Part shown: piece after piece, positions 8,362-17,358 of the stretch
Numbering within the stretch: position 1 is the stretch's first letter
How the letters are laid out: each line of letters begins with the position of its first letter
From: Poriferisodalis sp965237655
Lineage (GTDB): Bacteria > Actinomycetota > Acidimicrobiia > Acidimicrobiales > Poriferisodalaceae
Length of the DNA stretch: 64,000 nt
NCBI RefSeq assembly: GCF_965237655.1
Contig: NZ_CBDEGB010000002.1
Location: 372,001-436,000, forward strand
Direction of reading: 5' to 3'
Notes under the pieces: generated by a model
Databases searched by the model: none
Told to the model about the DNA's origin: nothing
What the model saw: only the letters and a program-made list of their open reading frames with translations
Made by a program: the position numbers and the translations under genes

Positions 8362-9086
8362 GCGATCGTCTCGGGTTCGGTCGTGACCAGCAGCTCGGCC
8401 ACTGACGCTGTGTTCGGCAGTCGCAGGATGGTCGCGACCGTGTGAGCAAGGTCGTCCGCCTGGATCATGATCGAGGGGTCGACGCCGAATTCTGCGGTCA
8501 TGTCGGTCTGCACGTAGCCAGGACACACTGCGGTGCAACGGATCCCGTCAGGGAACGTCGCGTGGCGGACCGAATGGTGCAGCGACATCGCGGCGTGCTT
8601 GCTCATGGCATAGCCAGGGGCGAAGGTGCCGCGCACCCGCTTGCCCGACATGGAGATCACGTTCACGATGCGCCCTTCGCCGCTGCGACGCAGGTGTGGC
8701 AGCGCGGCCCGGATCATGCGGAACGGGCCCTTCGCGTTGACCTCCCACAGCAGGTCGAGAGTCTCCTCGGTCAGCTCGTCGAGGGTGTCGGTCGAGGCGA
8801 CGCCGGCATTATTGACGAGACAGTCGATGCGGCCATGGGCGTCGAGCGTCTCCGCGGTCCAGCGTTCGGCGCCGGCTCGGTCGGTCACCTCGTAGTGGTG
8901 CAGGCTCACTGCGGGACCACCGCTCCAATCGGTCCGATACGCCTTGGCCGACTCCTCGAGGGACGAGAAGTCGCGGGCCCCCAGCGACAACGCCCAGCCG
9001 TCGGCGTGCAGCGCCGCCGCGAGTGCTGCGCCGATGCCTCGGTTGGCTCCGCTGATCATCGCTACGCATCCGGTAATATTTCGCAT
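8358..9086 (-). CDS. SDR family oxidoreductase
   Basis: A 242-residue classical short-chain dehydrogenase. The N-terminal Rossmann motif is GANRGIG, the stabilising motif NNAG, and the active site contains a Ser in VISMSG and Tyr-x3-Lys in YAMSK. The C-terminus retains PGYVQTDM. The ATG at 9086 is preceded by GGAAGAGG. Cofactor preference and substrate are unknown. It is divergent from the MFS gene and may share a promoter region with it. Confidence 0.88.
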   Translation of the reverse strand: MRNITGCVAMISGANRGIGAALAAALHADGWALSLGARDFSSLEESAKAYRTDWSGGPAVSLHHYEVTDRAGAERWTAETLDAHGRIDCLVNNAGVASTDTLDELTEETLDLLWEVNAKGPFRMIRAALPHLRRSGEGRIVNVISMSGKRVRGTFAPGYAMSKHAAMSLHHSVRHATFPDGIRCTAVCPGYVQTDMTAEFGVDPSIMIQADDLAHTVATILRLPNTASVAELLVTTEPETIA

Positions 9087-9193
9087 CTCGCACCTCTTCC
9101 GGCGGGTCATCCGGGCATGCAGCAATGCCCCGCAGTAGCGTTCCCAAGCGGCCCCGGCGCCAAACCCGGCACGCCGAAGGGAAGGCTAGGGCG

Positions 9194-10492
9194 ATGGTGC
9201 AGAGCTTGTCGGCGGGCGGCGAGGGGGCTACATACCTCCCAGGCACGCCCGAACGCGACGAACTGGCACGCCGAACCATCCGGGTACTGCAACTCGGCGT
9301 CATCCCCAGCGGACTGGCCATGACGGCGTCGTTCTCGGCGTCGACCCTGCTGGCCGACCAGATGACCGGCAGCGAGACGAAGGCCTCACTGGCGGCCGTA
9401 TGCCTGAGCATCGGCGGCACGCTGGCCGGAATCCCGCTGGCCGCGCTGATGGCACGTCATGGTCGCCGCGCCGGACTGGCCGCTGGCTACATGACTGGTG
9501 CAATCGGTGCCACGCTCGCACTGCTGTCCGCGTTCGCCGGCCGGTACTCAGTGCTGGTTCTCGGCATGGTGCTGATCGGCACCGGCCAAGCTGCCAACTT
9601 GGCGTCGCGCTACGCCGGCGCCGATCTGGCCACTGACGAAAATCGGGCCCGCTCGATCAGCCTGGTGCTCTGGGCCAGCACCGTTGGGTCGGTGCTGGGT
9701 CCCACGGTGGCGCTCGGCCTCAAGAGCCTCTTCGCAGACACCGCAGGACTGAGCGGCTTCGCGCTGCCCTATGCGCTGGCCCTCGGCCTCTTCGTGCTCG
9801 CAGCCGTCAACATCTCACGCCGCCTGCGCCCCGACCCGCTCCACATCGTGGCTGCCGACACCGGGTCGAAGAGCGTCCAACTGCCGAGCTTGGCCGAGGC
9901 CGGACGCGTCCTCGCGCACCCGGTGGCGTCCATCGCTCTGATCGCGATGATGCTGTCCCAAGCCGTGATGGTCGGCGTCATGACGGTGTCCCCGATTCAC
10001 ATGTCCCAGGGCGACCAGAATCCCCTGATCATCGGCATCATGCTCTCGCTGCACATCTCGGGCATGTTCGCCTTCTCACCGTATGTGGGCTGGCTGGTCG
10101 ACCGGATTGGCGGCCAGATGGTCATCTTGGCCGGTGCCGGGGCGCTGGCGCTGGGTGCCGAAATCGCCTCCAACGCCCACGCCGCCCACGCCGGCGGGCA
10201 CCTCTGGGGATTGTTCTTGGTGGGCATCGGCTGGAGCTGCTGTGTCGTTGCCGCCAGTTCGCTGCTGACGGCATCGTTCCCCGTTGAGCGACGTGTCAGC
10301 GTGCAGGCCACGGCCGATGTGCTGATGACCGCCCTCGGCGCCGCGGCCGGCGTGGGCTCAGGCCTGGCAGTTGAACACCGTGACTACGCAGATCTCGCGC
10401 ACTGGGGAGCGCTGGTGGGCTTGGCGCTCGGCGTTGTGGCCACTGTGGCCCTCGTGCGCCACTTGCGCGTCACTCGTCGGATCACGCTGTAA
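9194..10492 (+). CDS. MFS transporter
   Basis: A 432-residue protein with about twelve hydrophobic helices. The loop after helix two carries the basic MFS motif ARHGRRAGL, and a second copy appears at the half-repeat (VDRIGGQ). The ATG at 9194 was chosen because the upstream extension is Arg-rich and lies in the divergent promoter region. Substrate unknown; drug or small-molecule efflux is common in this clade. Confidence 0.85.
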   Translation: MVQSLSAGGEGATYLPGTPERDELARRTIRVLQLGVIPSGLAMTASFSASTLLADQMTGSETKASLAAVCLSIGGTLAGIPLAALMARHGRRAGLAAGYMTGAIGATLALLSAFAGRYSVLVLGMVLIGTGQAANLASRYAGADLATDENRARSISLVLWASTVGSVLGPTVALGLKSLFADTAGLSGFALPYALALGLFVLAAVNISRRLRPDPLHIVAADTGSKSVQLPSLAEAGRVLAHPVASIALIAMMLSQAVMVGVMTVSPIHMSQGDQNPLIIGIMLSLHISGMFAFSPYVGWLVDRIGGQMVILAGAGALALGAEIASNAHAAHAGGHLWGLFLVGIGWSCCVVAASSLLTASFPVERRVSVQATADVLMTALGAAAGVGSGLAVEHRDYADLAHWGALVGLALGVVATVALVRHLRVTRRITL

Positions 10493-10507
10493 GAGGCTGA
10501 GCCGCTA

Positions 10508-10523
10508 GGCGACTCGGGTCGCC
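10508..10523. terminator. Hairpin between convergent genes
   Basis: GGCGAC and GTCGCC pair perfectly around a TCGG tetraloop between the converging MFS and surE genes. There is no clear T-tract, so termination is inferred from position and structure only. Confidence 0.5.
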
Positions 10524-10527
10524 GCGC

Positions 10528-11343
10528 TCAGAACAGCCCGTCGAGGCAGGCAGCAAGCTTCGAGTCGGGCACCGGCGACAGGGCAGTGATGCGCGACAGG
10601 AATGACACTGAGACGTAGTCGTGCATGACTGCGCCGGTGTCGACGTCGACAGGCATGTCGACCGCATCACCCCAGTGCATCGCGACCCGGAACGCATCTG
10701 CGTTGTCGGAGTGCGGTTCGAGGCTGACCGAGGTGATCGAGCGCGGTGGCAGGGTGCCCACCTCGGTGAGTCGCCAGCCCTTCATGTCTGGGACCTCACA
10801 ATTCGGAACGTTGAGGTTCACTGCCCATGCCGAGTCGTGCACGTCTGCGAGCAGGCCGCTGAGCACGACGCTGGCAACTTCGGCTGCTGAGTGCCATTTC
10901 TGGTCGGCGATGGCGTCTTCCCAGCCTTGGCCCTCGACACCGAATCCCTCGACGGTCTGGCTGACTGCCAAGCCTGGAATGTTGCCATTGCGGCCGGTCA
11001 GCACCGCTCCGACGGTGCCGGAGTGGTACACCGAACGACCTACATTCGCCCCTGGATTGATGCCCGATACGACCAGGTCGACGGGCCCAAAGGCGCCGAG
11101 CCGGGCGAACATCACGCACAACGCCGGCGCTCCCGACACTGCCCAGGCGTCTTCGATGCCTTCGAATCGCACCTTGTGAACCTCCGGATCCATCAGGTGC
11201 AAGGGACCGATCCCTGCACCAGCTCCCGAGTATTCGGAGTCGGGTGCGACCACTACGACGTCGCCGTGAGCCGTCATCGCGCTGGCGAGAACGTGCAGAC
11301 CCTCGGATTCGATGCCGTCATCGTTGGTCACCAGGATCCGCAC
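10528..11343 (-). CDS. surE: 5'/3'-nucleotidase SurE
   Basis: Metal-dependent phosphatase acting on nucleoside 5'- and 3'-monophosphates. The 271-residue protein opens with the family hallmark RILVTNDDGIESEGL, which contains the metal-binding Asp pair. It then shows the Ser of APDSEYSGAG and the SGINPGANVG motif that supplies the catalytic Asn. The GTG at 11343 places the NDDG motif at the usual distance from the N-terminus; an upstream ATG would add 54 atypical residues. Confidence 0.93.
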   Translation of the reverse strand: MRILVTNDDGIESEGLHVLASAMTAHGDVVVVAPDSEYSGAGAGIGPLHLMDPEVHKVRFEGIEDAWAVSGAPALCVMFARLGAFGPVDLVVSGINPGANVGRSVYHSGTVGAVLTGRNGNIPGLAVSQTVEGFGVEGQGWEDAIADQKWHSAAEVASVVLSGLLADVHDSAWAVNLNVPNCEVPDMKGWRLTEVGTLPPRSITSVSLEPHSDNADAFRVAMHWGDAVDMPVDVDTGAVMHDYVSVSFLSRITALSPVPDSKLAACLDGLF

Positions 11344-11498
11344 CGTGCAGAAGGTAGTGCCCAAGGGTGACATACCGACGTATGGCCTGCGAACAGGTGA
11401 TGCCGCACGGCTGACACCCAGCTGACATGCGGTTTTCAACGGTGTCGTGCTCGTGGCTTGGTCCTGAAATCTCCGGCTGATGTCTCTGGCAGTGTGCC

Positions 11499-12344
11499 GT
11501 GGCAAGCTGTTTCGCTGTGAAGGGGCTGGCCGAGACTGGGACTCCCAAGGCGTTGCCCCCCACCGGGCACACGTTGCGGGTCCTGCACACGTCCGATGTT
11601 CACATCGGTCATGTCCGGGGACCCCAGGGGACGCACCGCGATGTCTGTCAGTGCCCCATATGGGCCCTGGCCGAAACCGCCGCGGCCCACGAAGCCGATG
11701 TGCTGCTGATCGCCGGCGACCTGTTCGACCACGCCCGGCTGAAACGGTCCGACGTTGCGCACACGATGGAACTGCTGGGCGGTGTCGACGCCTCCGTCGT
11801 GATCATTCCCGGCAACCACGACGTCCACGACGAGCGGACGCTGTGGGGCACCCACGCCGACCACGAACATCGCCTCGAAGTCACCGGCGCCGGCGTGATC
11901 TTCCTCGACGATCCCGAGGGTGCAACGCTGCACTTCGGCGAGCACGACCTGACCCTGTGGGGCCGCGCAATGGACTCACATGACTCCGACTACCGCCCTC
12001 TCGCCGGTGTGCCGCCCCGTCCCGATAGCGGCTGGTTCATCGCAGCGGGTCATGGACACTTCCAGCGCACTGCTGACGATGCGCATCGGTCATCGCCGAT
12101 TGCCGCCGAAGAAATCGAAGCCACCGGCGCCGATTACGTGGCACTCGGCCACTGGCACGTGCCCACCGACGTCTCAGTCGGTGATGTGATCGCGTGGTAC
12201 CCGGGCGCCCCTATGGGCATACCTTCGAACGGGACTGCCTGCTTGGTCACCTTCTCTCAGCACCTCGACGGCAGCGCCGGAACGGTCTCCGTTGACCATG
12301 TGGCTGTCACGCCGCCCCCCGACGGCTGCGCGGAGCGGTACTGA
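11499..12344 (+). CDS. Metallophosphoesterase (SbcD/Mre11-like fold)
   Basis: A 281-residue calcineurin-like phosphoesterase. Metal-binding motifs occur in order: LHTSDVHIGH (D-x-H), LLIAGDLFDH (GDxxD), IIPGNHDVHD (GNHD/E), AAGHGHF and ALGHWHVPT (GHxH). The arrangement is closest to SbcD/Mre11-type nuclease cores, but the protein is short and no sbcC partner is adjacent. A GTG at 11517 is an alternative start. It is divergent from surE. Confidence 0.85.
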   Translation: MASCFAVKGLAETGTPKALPPTGHTLRVLHTSDVHIGHVRGPQGTHRDVCQCPIWALAETAAAHEADVLLIAGDLFDHARLKRSDVAHTMELLGGVDASVVIIPGNHDVHDERTLWGTHADHEHRLEVTGAGVIFLDDPEGATLHFGEHDLTLWGRAMDSHDSDYRPLAGVPPRPDSGWFIAAGHGHFQRTADDAHRSSPIAAEEIEATGADYVALGHWHVPTDVSVGDVIAWYPGAPMGIPSNGTACLVTFSQHLDGSAGTVSVDHVAVTPPPDGCAERY

Positions 12345-12380
12345 GACGACCGCTCGAATCCAGACTGCGATCACAGGCGG

Positions 12381-14363
12381 CTACAGGCCAGCCGCAATGC
12401 GGTCGATTCGTCGTTGCAGCGATTCGCACTCGGTCATGTGGCGCATGGCCTCGGACTTGGCAGTGCCATAGTCCTCGGCGACGCGGCGTGCGAGTTCTGG
12501 GTCGTCGTAAGTAGCCGGATCGCCGAGGAGCGCTTGCAGTTCTGCGATGCGGTGTTCGGCGGTCTCCCAGTCGCGTTCGGCGGCAGCCAGCGCCCGACGC
12601 AGATCCGCAGTCGCATCGTGAGCAGCCCGGCGCTTGCTGGCTCCCTCGCGGCGGCGCTCGGCCGCGACTGCCCGCGACGTCGATGCTTCGGGGGCGCCAT
12701 CGGATCGGCCCCCGGTGATCCGAGTGCCGGTGCTCCCTCCAGCGGTCCGTCTCGTACTCAGCCCCGGCGGCCGCAGCAGATCCTCGTCGACGCCGGGGTG
12801 CAGGGTGGCGGTGCCGTCGCGCACAACGATCAGCGAGTCGGCCACACTGCGGATGAGATGGCGATCGTGGGTCACCAGCAGCACCGTGCCCGGATAGACC
12901 GACAGCGCATCCTCCAGCATGTCGCAGCTCGGCAAGTCGAGGTGGTTGGTGGGCTCGTCGAGCACGAGCAGGTTGACCGGGTTGGCCATAGTGATCCCCA
13001 GTGCCAGCCGCGTCTGCTCGCCACCGGACAGGTCCGCAACCTTGCGGTCCGCGGCATCGCCCGGAAACCCGAACCCGCCGAGCATCGTGCGCACGTTCCG
13101 ACCTGGCTGGTCGCCAACTGATGCGGTGAATTCCTCCACCACCGAGCGGCGGGGATCCATGACTTCGGTGAGGTGCTGCGCGAACGTTGCCATGTCCACA
13201 TTGCGGCCCCGGTGCAGCTCACCACCGAGAACCCCCAATTCGCCCTGCAGCACTCGCAGCAATGTCGTTTTTCCCGCACCGTTCGGCCCGACGACGCCCA
13301 CTGTGGTGCTGCGTTCGATGACCAGGTCCACTCCTTCGAGCACCGGTGCGTCGCCGCCGGCATAGCCCAGAGCAGCGTCGATCAGCTCTACGACGACCCG
13401 AGACGAGCGCCGCGGCGTGCCGAAGCCGAAACGTGCGGCCAGTTCCTTGCGGCTCGGGATCTCGACCGGCTCCAGCTTTGCCAGCGCCTTGATCCGGCTC
13501 TGCACCTGGCGGGCCTTGGTGGCCTTGTAGCGAAAGCGCTCGATGAACCGCTCGGTGTGCGCCCGACGGCGCGCCTGCGTGGCAGCGACCGCTTCCGCGG
13601 CTGCAATGCGCTCCTCGCGAGCCGCGACGAACTCGGCAAAGCCGCCGACGTGCTCGTACGCGCTGACGCCGTCCATCTCGATGACCCGATTGGCGACCGC
13701 GTCGATGAAGTCGCGGTCGTGGCTGACGAACAGCAGCCCACCGTCCCACGAAGCGAGTTGTTCTTCTAGCCAGGCCACCGAGTCGACATCGAGGTGGTTG
13801 GTCGGCTCGTCAGCCAGCAGCACATCGGGCTTCGACAGCAACAGCTGCGCGAGTGCGACCCGCATCCTCCAGCCGCCAGACAGCTGTGCGACGGGGCGCT
13901 GCGCATCGTCGGGAGCGAAGCCCAGTCCAGCGAGCACCCGGTGGGCCTCCGCTTCGAAGCCGTAGCCGCCGAGCTGGCGGAAGCGGGCCTCTAGCTCGCC
14001 GTACCGTGCGAGCACACCGTCGTGGTCGGCAGCATTGACATCTGACAGGCGCTCCTCCAGCGAGCGCAGCTCGGCAGTCATCGCGGTGATGTCGCCTGCG
14101 CCCGCCAGCGTCGCCTCGAGCACGGTGCCTTCGGTGATGTCGTCGAGCTCCTGGGGCAGGTAGCCGAGAGTCAACCCGCTCTGGCGGTGGACCTCGCCCT
14201 CATCTGGCTCGCCGATGCCCGCCAGGATCTCGAGCAGCGTTGTCTTGCCGACTCCGTTGCCGCCCACGAGCGCCACCCGCCGCCCCGCAGCGAGCTGCAC
14301 GCTGACATCAGCGAACAGCCGCCGCGGCGGGTACGACTTGGCAAGCGATGAGGCCCACAGCAC
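12381..14363 (-). CDS. ABC-F family ATP-binding protein
   Basis: A 660-residue soluble protein with two ABC domains and no membrane segment. Walker A motifs are GGNGVGKTT and GPNGAGKTT, signatures LSGGW and LSGGEQ, Walker B segments LLADEPTNHLD and LVLDEPTNHLD; the linker is rich in basic helix. ABC-F proteins act on the ribosome in translation or antibiotic protection. The GTG at 14363 gives the canonical N-terminus (LWASSLAKSYPPRRLF). The 3' end adds an Arg-rich coiled coil. It lies 53 nt downstream of the LLM gene on the same strand. Confidence 0.92.
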   Translation of the reverse strand: MLWASSLAKSYPPRRLFADVSVQLAAGRRVALVGGNGVGKTTLLEILAGIGEPDEGEVHRQSGLTLGYLPQELDDITEGTVLEATLAGAGDITAMTAELRSLEERLSDVNAADHDGVLARYGELEARFRQLGGYGFEAEAHRVLAGLGFAPDDAQRPVAQLSGGWRMRVALAQLLLSKPDVLLADEPTNHLDVDSVAWLEEQLASWDGGLLFVSHDRDFIDAVANRVIEMDGVSAYEHVGGFAEFVAAREERIAAAEAVAATQARRRAHTERFIERFRYKATKARQVQSRIKALAKLEPVEIPSRKELAARFGFGTPRRSSRVVVELIDAALGYAGGDAPVLEGVDLVIERSTTVGVVGPNGAGKTTLLRVLQGELGVLGGELHRGRNVDMATFAQHLTEVMDPRRSVVEEFTASVGDQPGRNVRTMLGGFGFPGDAADRKVADLSGGEQTRLALGITMANPVNLLVLDEPTNHLDLPSCDMLEDALSVYPGTVLLVTHDRHLIRSVADSLIVVRDGTATLHPGVDEDLLRPPGLSTRRTAGGSTGTRITGGRSDGAPEASTSRAVAAERRREGASKRRAAHDATADLRRALAAAERDWETAEHRIAELQALLGDPATYDDPELARRVAEDYGTAKSEAMRHMTECESLQRRIDRIAAGL

Positions 14364-14416
14364 GGCCTGAGTCTGCCGGTGGGCCGTCAGTTTGGGCGGA
14401 TACGAGCCGGCGGGGG

Positions 14417-15334
14417 CTAGGCGAAGTGAGGGGCGACATCGGACATGAAGGCGCGCAGCGCGTCGAGGCGGCCCTCGATGCCGCCGCGCGCCACTGGGTC
14501 GAGCACTAGGTGCGTCACGCCGGTATCTGCGACGTGGCCCACGCTGTCGATCATCTGCTCTGTGCTGCCGGCAATCGACACCGCCGGCTTCATCGCCGAC
14601 GCCGGGTCGAGGTAGTAACGCAACGACAGGGTGATCTCGTTGCGGTCGCGGCCGGCTGCATCGCACGCCTCACCCACCTGCGCCCAGCCGGCCGTTACGT
14701 CGTCCAGCGGTTCGAATGCCGCATGGAAGCCGTGTCCGTACTGCACCACACGCCGATACGCAGCCGCCGAATTGCCGCCCACCCACACTGGCACCGGGTC
14801 CTGCACGGGCTTGGGCTCGAAGCCGACCGCCGGGAATGAATAGAACTCGCCCTCGAAGCTCGGGTCATCCTCGGAGAACAACGTCCGGAACACTTGGAGC
14901 TGCTCGTCAGAGCGCTTGCCGCGGCGGTCCCACGGCATGCCCAGCACCTCGGCTTCCTCGCGCATCCAGCCCACGCCTACCCCCAGGATCAACCGGCCAT
15001 TCGACAGCACGTCGATGGTCGCCAGGCGCTTCGCCGTCTCGACCGGCGGTCGGTAGGGAAGGATCAGCACGCTGAAACCCAACCGCAGGTTCTCGGTGAC
15101 CGCTGCAACGAAATGCAGCGTGCCGATGGGGTCGAGCCATCCTGTCTTCAGCGGCGCCGGGAACGAACCGTCGTCTGTATACGGATACCGCGAGACCAGC
15201 TCGGCGGGCCAGCAGACATGATCGGACGCCCAGCCAGAAGCGAAGCCGAGCTGATCGACTTCCGAGGCGAACGTGATGAGCCCGTCGCGTGTACCGACGC
15301 GCCCCAAGTGCGGCAGAGTGACTCCCCATTCCAT
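14417..15334 (-). CDS. LLM class F420-dependent oxidoreductase
   Basis: A 305-residue TIM-barrel luciferase-like enzyme. It begins MEWGVTLPHLG, has the typical IDVLSNGRLILGVGVGWMREE motif and FEPKPVQDPVPVWVGG, which place it in the F420-type TIGR03619-like subgroup. The ATG at 15334 was preferred to an upstream start that adds 18 atypical residues. The substrate is unknown. Several such enzymes in the window fit an F420-using actinobacterium. Confidence 0.88.
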   Translation of the reverse strand: MEWGVTLPHLGRVGTRDGLITFASEVDQLGFASGWASDHVCWPAELVSRYPYTDDGSFPAPLKTGWLDPIGTLHFVAAVTENLRLGFSVLILPYRPPVETAKRLATIDVLSNGRLILGVGVGWMREEAEVLGMPWDRRGKRSDEQLQVFRTLFSEDDPSFEGEFYSFPAVGFEPKPVQDPVPVWVGGNSAAAYRRVVQYGHGFHAAFEPLDDVTAGWAQVGEACDAAGRDRNEITLSLRYYLDPASAMKPAVSIAGSTEQMIDSVGHVADTGVTHLVLDPVARGGIEGRLDALRAFMSDVAPHFA

Positions 15335-15563
15335 GGGTCGACACGCTATTCCGAGCCGCTCGAGCGTGCTGTGCAACCGAAAATCCATCGTCCAAGTCCG
15401 GGATTGTCACAGGATCGTCGCAAGTCAGCGAAAAACGCTCAGCGCAACGCGATTACTCTCGCGCGAACCGCCGTAGCGGTCTTTGGGGGACGGTTGAGGG
15501 CCACGGCCCTCGTCGTTCACCTCGCGATGCCGCGGTGGCTGCAGTTCCACCGAGGAGGAACCC
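15335..15563. other. Divergent promoter region
   Basis: A non-coding gap between divergently transcribed genes. The only clear signal is the strong ribosome site GAGGAGGAA just before the lipoprotein ATG at 15564. No convincing -35/-10 pair was picked out by eye. Confidence 0.4.
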
Positions 15564-17249
15564 ATGCAACTATCCAAAAACCGCCTTCTGCGCTTGCTAG
15601 CGCTGCTCTTCGCGTTCTCGCTCGTAGCGGCCGCCTGCGGCGGCGACGACGACGGCGACGACGCGGCCGAGACGCAGACCACCGAGGCCATGGCCGAAGA
15701 AGAGGAGATGGTCGAAGAAGAGGAGATGGTCGAAGAAGAGGAGATGGCCGAAGGCGAGCCTGAGGAAGAGGCCGGCGGTCTCAGCCAGGACGTCATCGAG
15801 CAGGCGTCGCAAGAGGACGAGATGGCCGAAGAAGAGGAGATGGCCGAAGAAGAGGAGATGATGGAGGTTGACCGCTCCACCATCGAGGGCATCTTTGAAG
15901 AAGCCACGTTCCGTCGCGCGAAGGTCGTTGAGCGGCTGACCGCTGGCATCGAGTCCGGCGAATTCGGCGTCGGCGACGACAACATCCTGCGCGGCCCCGA
16001 GGGCTTCTCGATCGACTTGAACGAATGCCCTGACGACTGGTCGAACACCGAGGGCATCACCGATGACGAGATCCGTATCGGCCAGACGGGCCCGCAGTCG
16101 GGCACGCTGGCGCTTTACGGCAACGCTCGACTCGGCTGGCAGACGTATCTCGGGCACGTCAACTCCGAGGGCGGTATTGCCGGTCGCAATGTCGTGATGA
16201 AGTCCTATGACGATGCGTATGTCGCTGCACAGACCATTGAGTTCGTCGACGAGCTGATCGAGAACGACAACGTCTTCTCCATCCACACTCTGGGTTCGCC
16301 GAACACGCTGGCGGTGTACGACACGCTGAACGCCGAGTGCATCCCGCAGCCGTTCGTGTGGACAGGCCACCCGGCGTGGGGCGACCCCGAAGTGCATCCA
16401 TGGACCACCGGCAGCATCCTGTCCTATTCGACGGAATCTGTGCTGTGGGGCAACTGGATCAAGGAAAACCTTGCCGGCGAGCTGCCGGTCAGGGTTGCCG
16501 GTCTGGTGATGGACAACGACTTCGGCTTGGCCTACGAGCTGGGCTTCGAGGACTACGCGCACAACAATCCCGACGTTGTGTCGGAGTTCATCCCCGTGCG
16601 TCACGACCCGGCATCGCCGACGATCACGAACGAGATCACGACGATCGCAGCAGGTGATCCGGATGTCTACATCTCGATGACCGCGGGCAACGCGTGCCTG
16701 CTGGCCATTCAAGAGGTGGCGGCTTCGGGTCTGAAGGAAGAGCTGTCCGCGGCCTTCACTCCGTCGGTGTGCAAGGCACCGGCCAGCTGGATCTCTCCCG
16801 CTGGAGATGATGGAGACGGCTGGTTGATCGTCGGCGGCGGTGTCAAGGACACCACCGACCCGGTGCTGATCGAGGGCGACGCCTTCATCCAGTTCGTCCG
16901 TGCGAGCTTGGAGGCGAACGATCTCGATCCTGACATCGCGATGTTCGGCAACGGCTACATGATTGGCTACCCGTACATCGAGGCGCTGCGCATCGCTGCG
17001 GATCTGCCGGACGGCCTCAACCGGACGAACTTCATGCTGTCCGTGCGGGCGATCGACATCCATCACCCGATCTTCCTGGATGGCATCACGTTCGCCATGA
17101 ACGGCAACGCAGATGCGTTCCCGATTGAGGGCACGGACTTCAGCCAGTACGACTCGTCCACGCACTCCTGGATCGTCTCGAACGTCATCGACGTGAACGG
17201 CGCTTCAGGCAACTGCGTCTGGGACAAGGACGACGGCGGCTGCCGCTAG
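15564..17249 (+). CDS. Branched-chain-type ABC transporter substrate-binding lipoprotein
   Basis: A 561-residue extracytoplasmic binding protein. Signal peptide residues 1-24 end at lipobox VAAAC, so Cys25 would be lipidated. Residues about 26-110 form a low-complexity acidic linker with repeated (A/V)EEEEM units. The ligand domain (Peripla_BP_6 type) starts near DDEIRIGQTGPQSG and includes GGIAGRNVVMKSYDD. A strong ribosome site precedes the start. No permease or ATPase gene is adjacent, so its transporter must be encoded elsewhere, or the gene is an orphan receptor. Confidence 0.9.
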   Translation: MQLSKNRLLRLLALLFAFSLVAAACGGDDDGDDAAETQTTEAMAEEEEMVEEEEMVEEEEMAEGEPEEEAGGLSQDVIEQASQEDEMAEEEEMAEEEEMMEVDRSTIEGIFEEATFRRAKVVERLTAGIESGEFGVGDDNILRGPEGFSIDLNECPDDWSNTEGITDDEIRIGQTGPQSGTLALYGNARLGWQTYLGHVNSEGGIAGRNVVMKSYDDAYVAAQTIEFVDELIENDNVFSIHTLGSPNTLAVYDTLNAECIPQPFVWTGHPAWGDPEVHPWTTGSILSYSTESVLWGNWIKENLAGELPVRVAGLVMDNDFGLAYELGFEDYAHNNPDVVSEFIPVRHDPASPTITNEITTIAAGDPDVYISMTAGNACLLAIQEVAASGLKEELSAAFTPSVCKAPASWISPAGDDGDGWLIVGGGVKDTTDPVLIEGDAFIQFVRASLEANDLDPDIAMFGNGYMIGYPYIEALRIAADLPDGLNRTNFMLSVRAIDIHHPIFLDGITFAMNGNADAFPIEGTDFSQYDSSTHSWIVSNVIDVNGASGNCVWDKDDGGCR

Positions 17250-17305
17250 ACAGGCGCCGCATCAGAGTCGGGGCTGCCGTTAGTCCTGACTGACTGAGCG
17301 AGACA

Positions 17306-17351
17306 GAGCGGCCGTCGCCGCCGGGATCAATCTCGGCAGCGGCGGCCGCTC
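17306..17351. terminator. Strong GC hairpin between convergent genes
   Basis: GAGCGGCCG followed by TCGCCGC pairs with GCGGCGGCCGCTC across a loop of about 17 nt, with one bulged base. It lies between the stop of the lipoprotein gene and the converging FAD enzyme gene, so it can serve both strands. Confidence 0.7.
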
Positions 17352-17358
17352 GTCGCGT

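Noticed and set aside
12381..14666. Longer form of the ABC-F protein starting at 14666
   Set aside because: The extra 101 residues are Arg/Pro-rich and read antisense-frame sequence of the LLM gene; the GTG at 14363 gives the canonical N-terminus.
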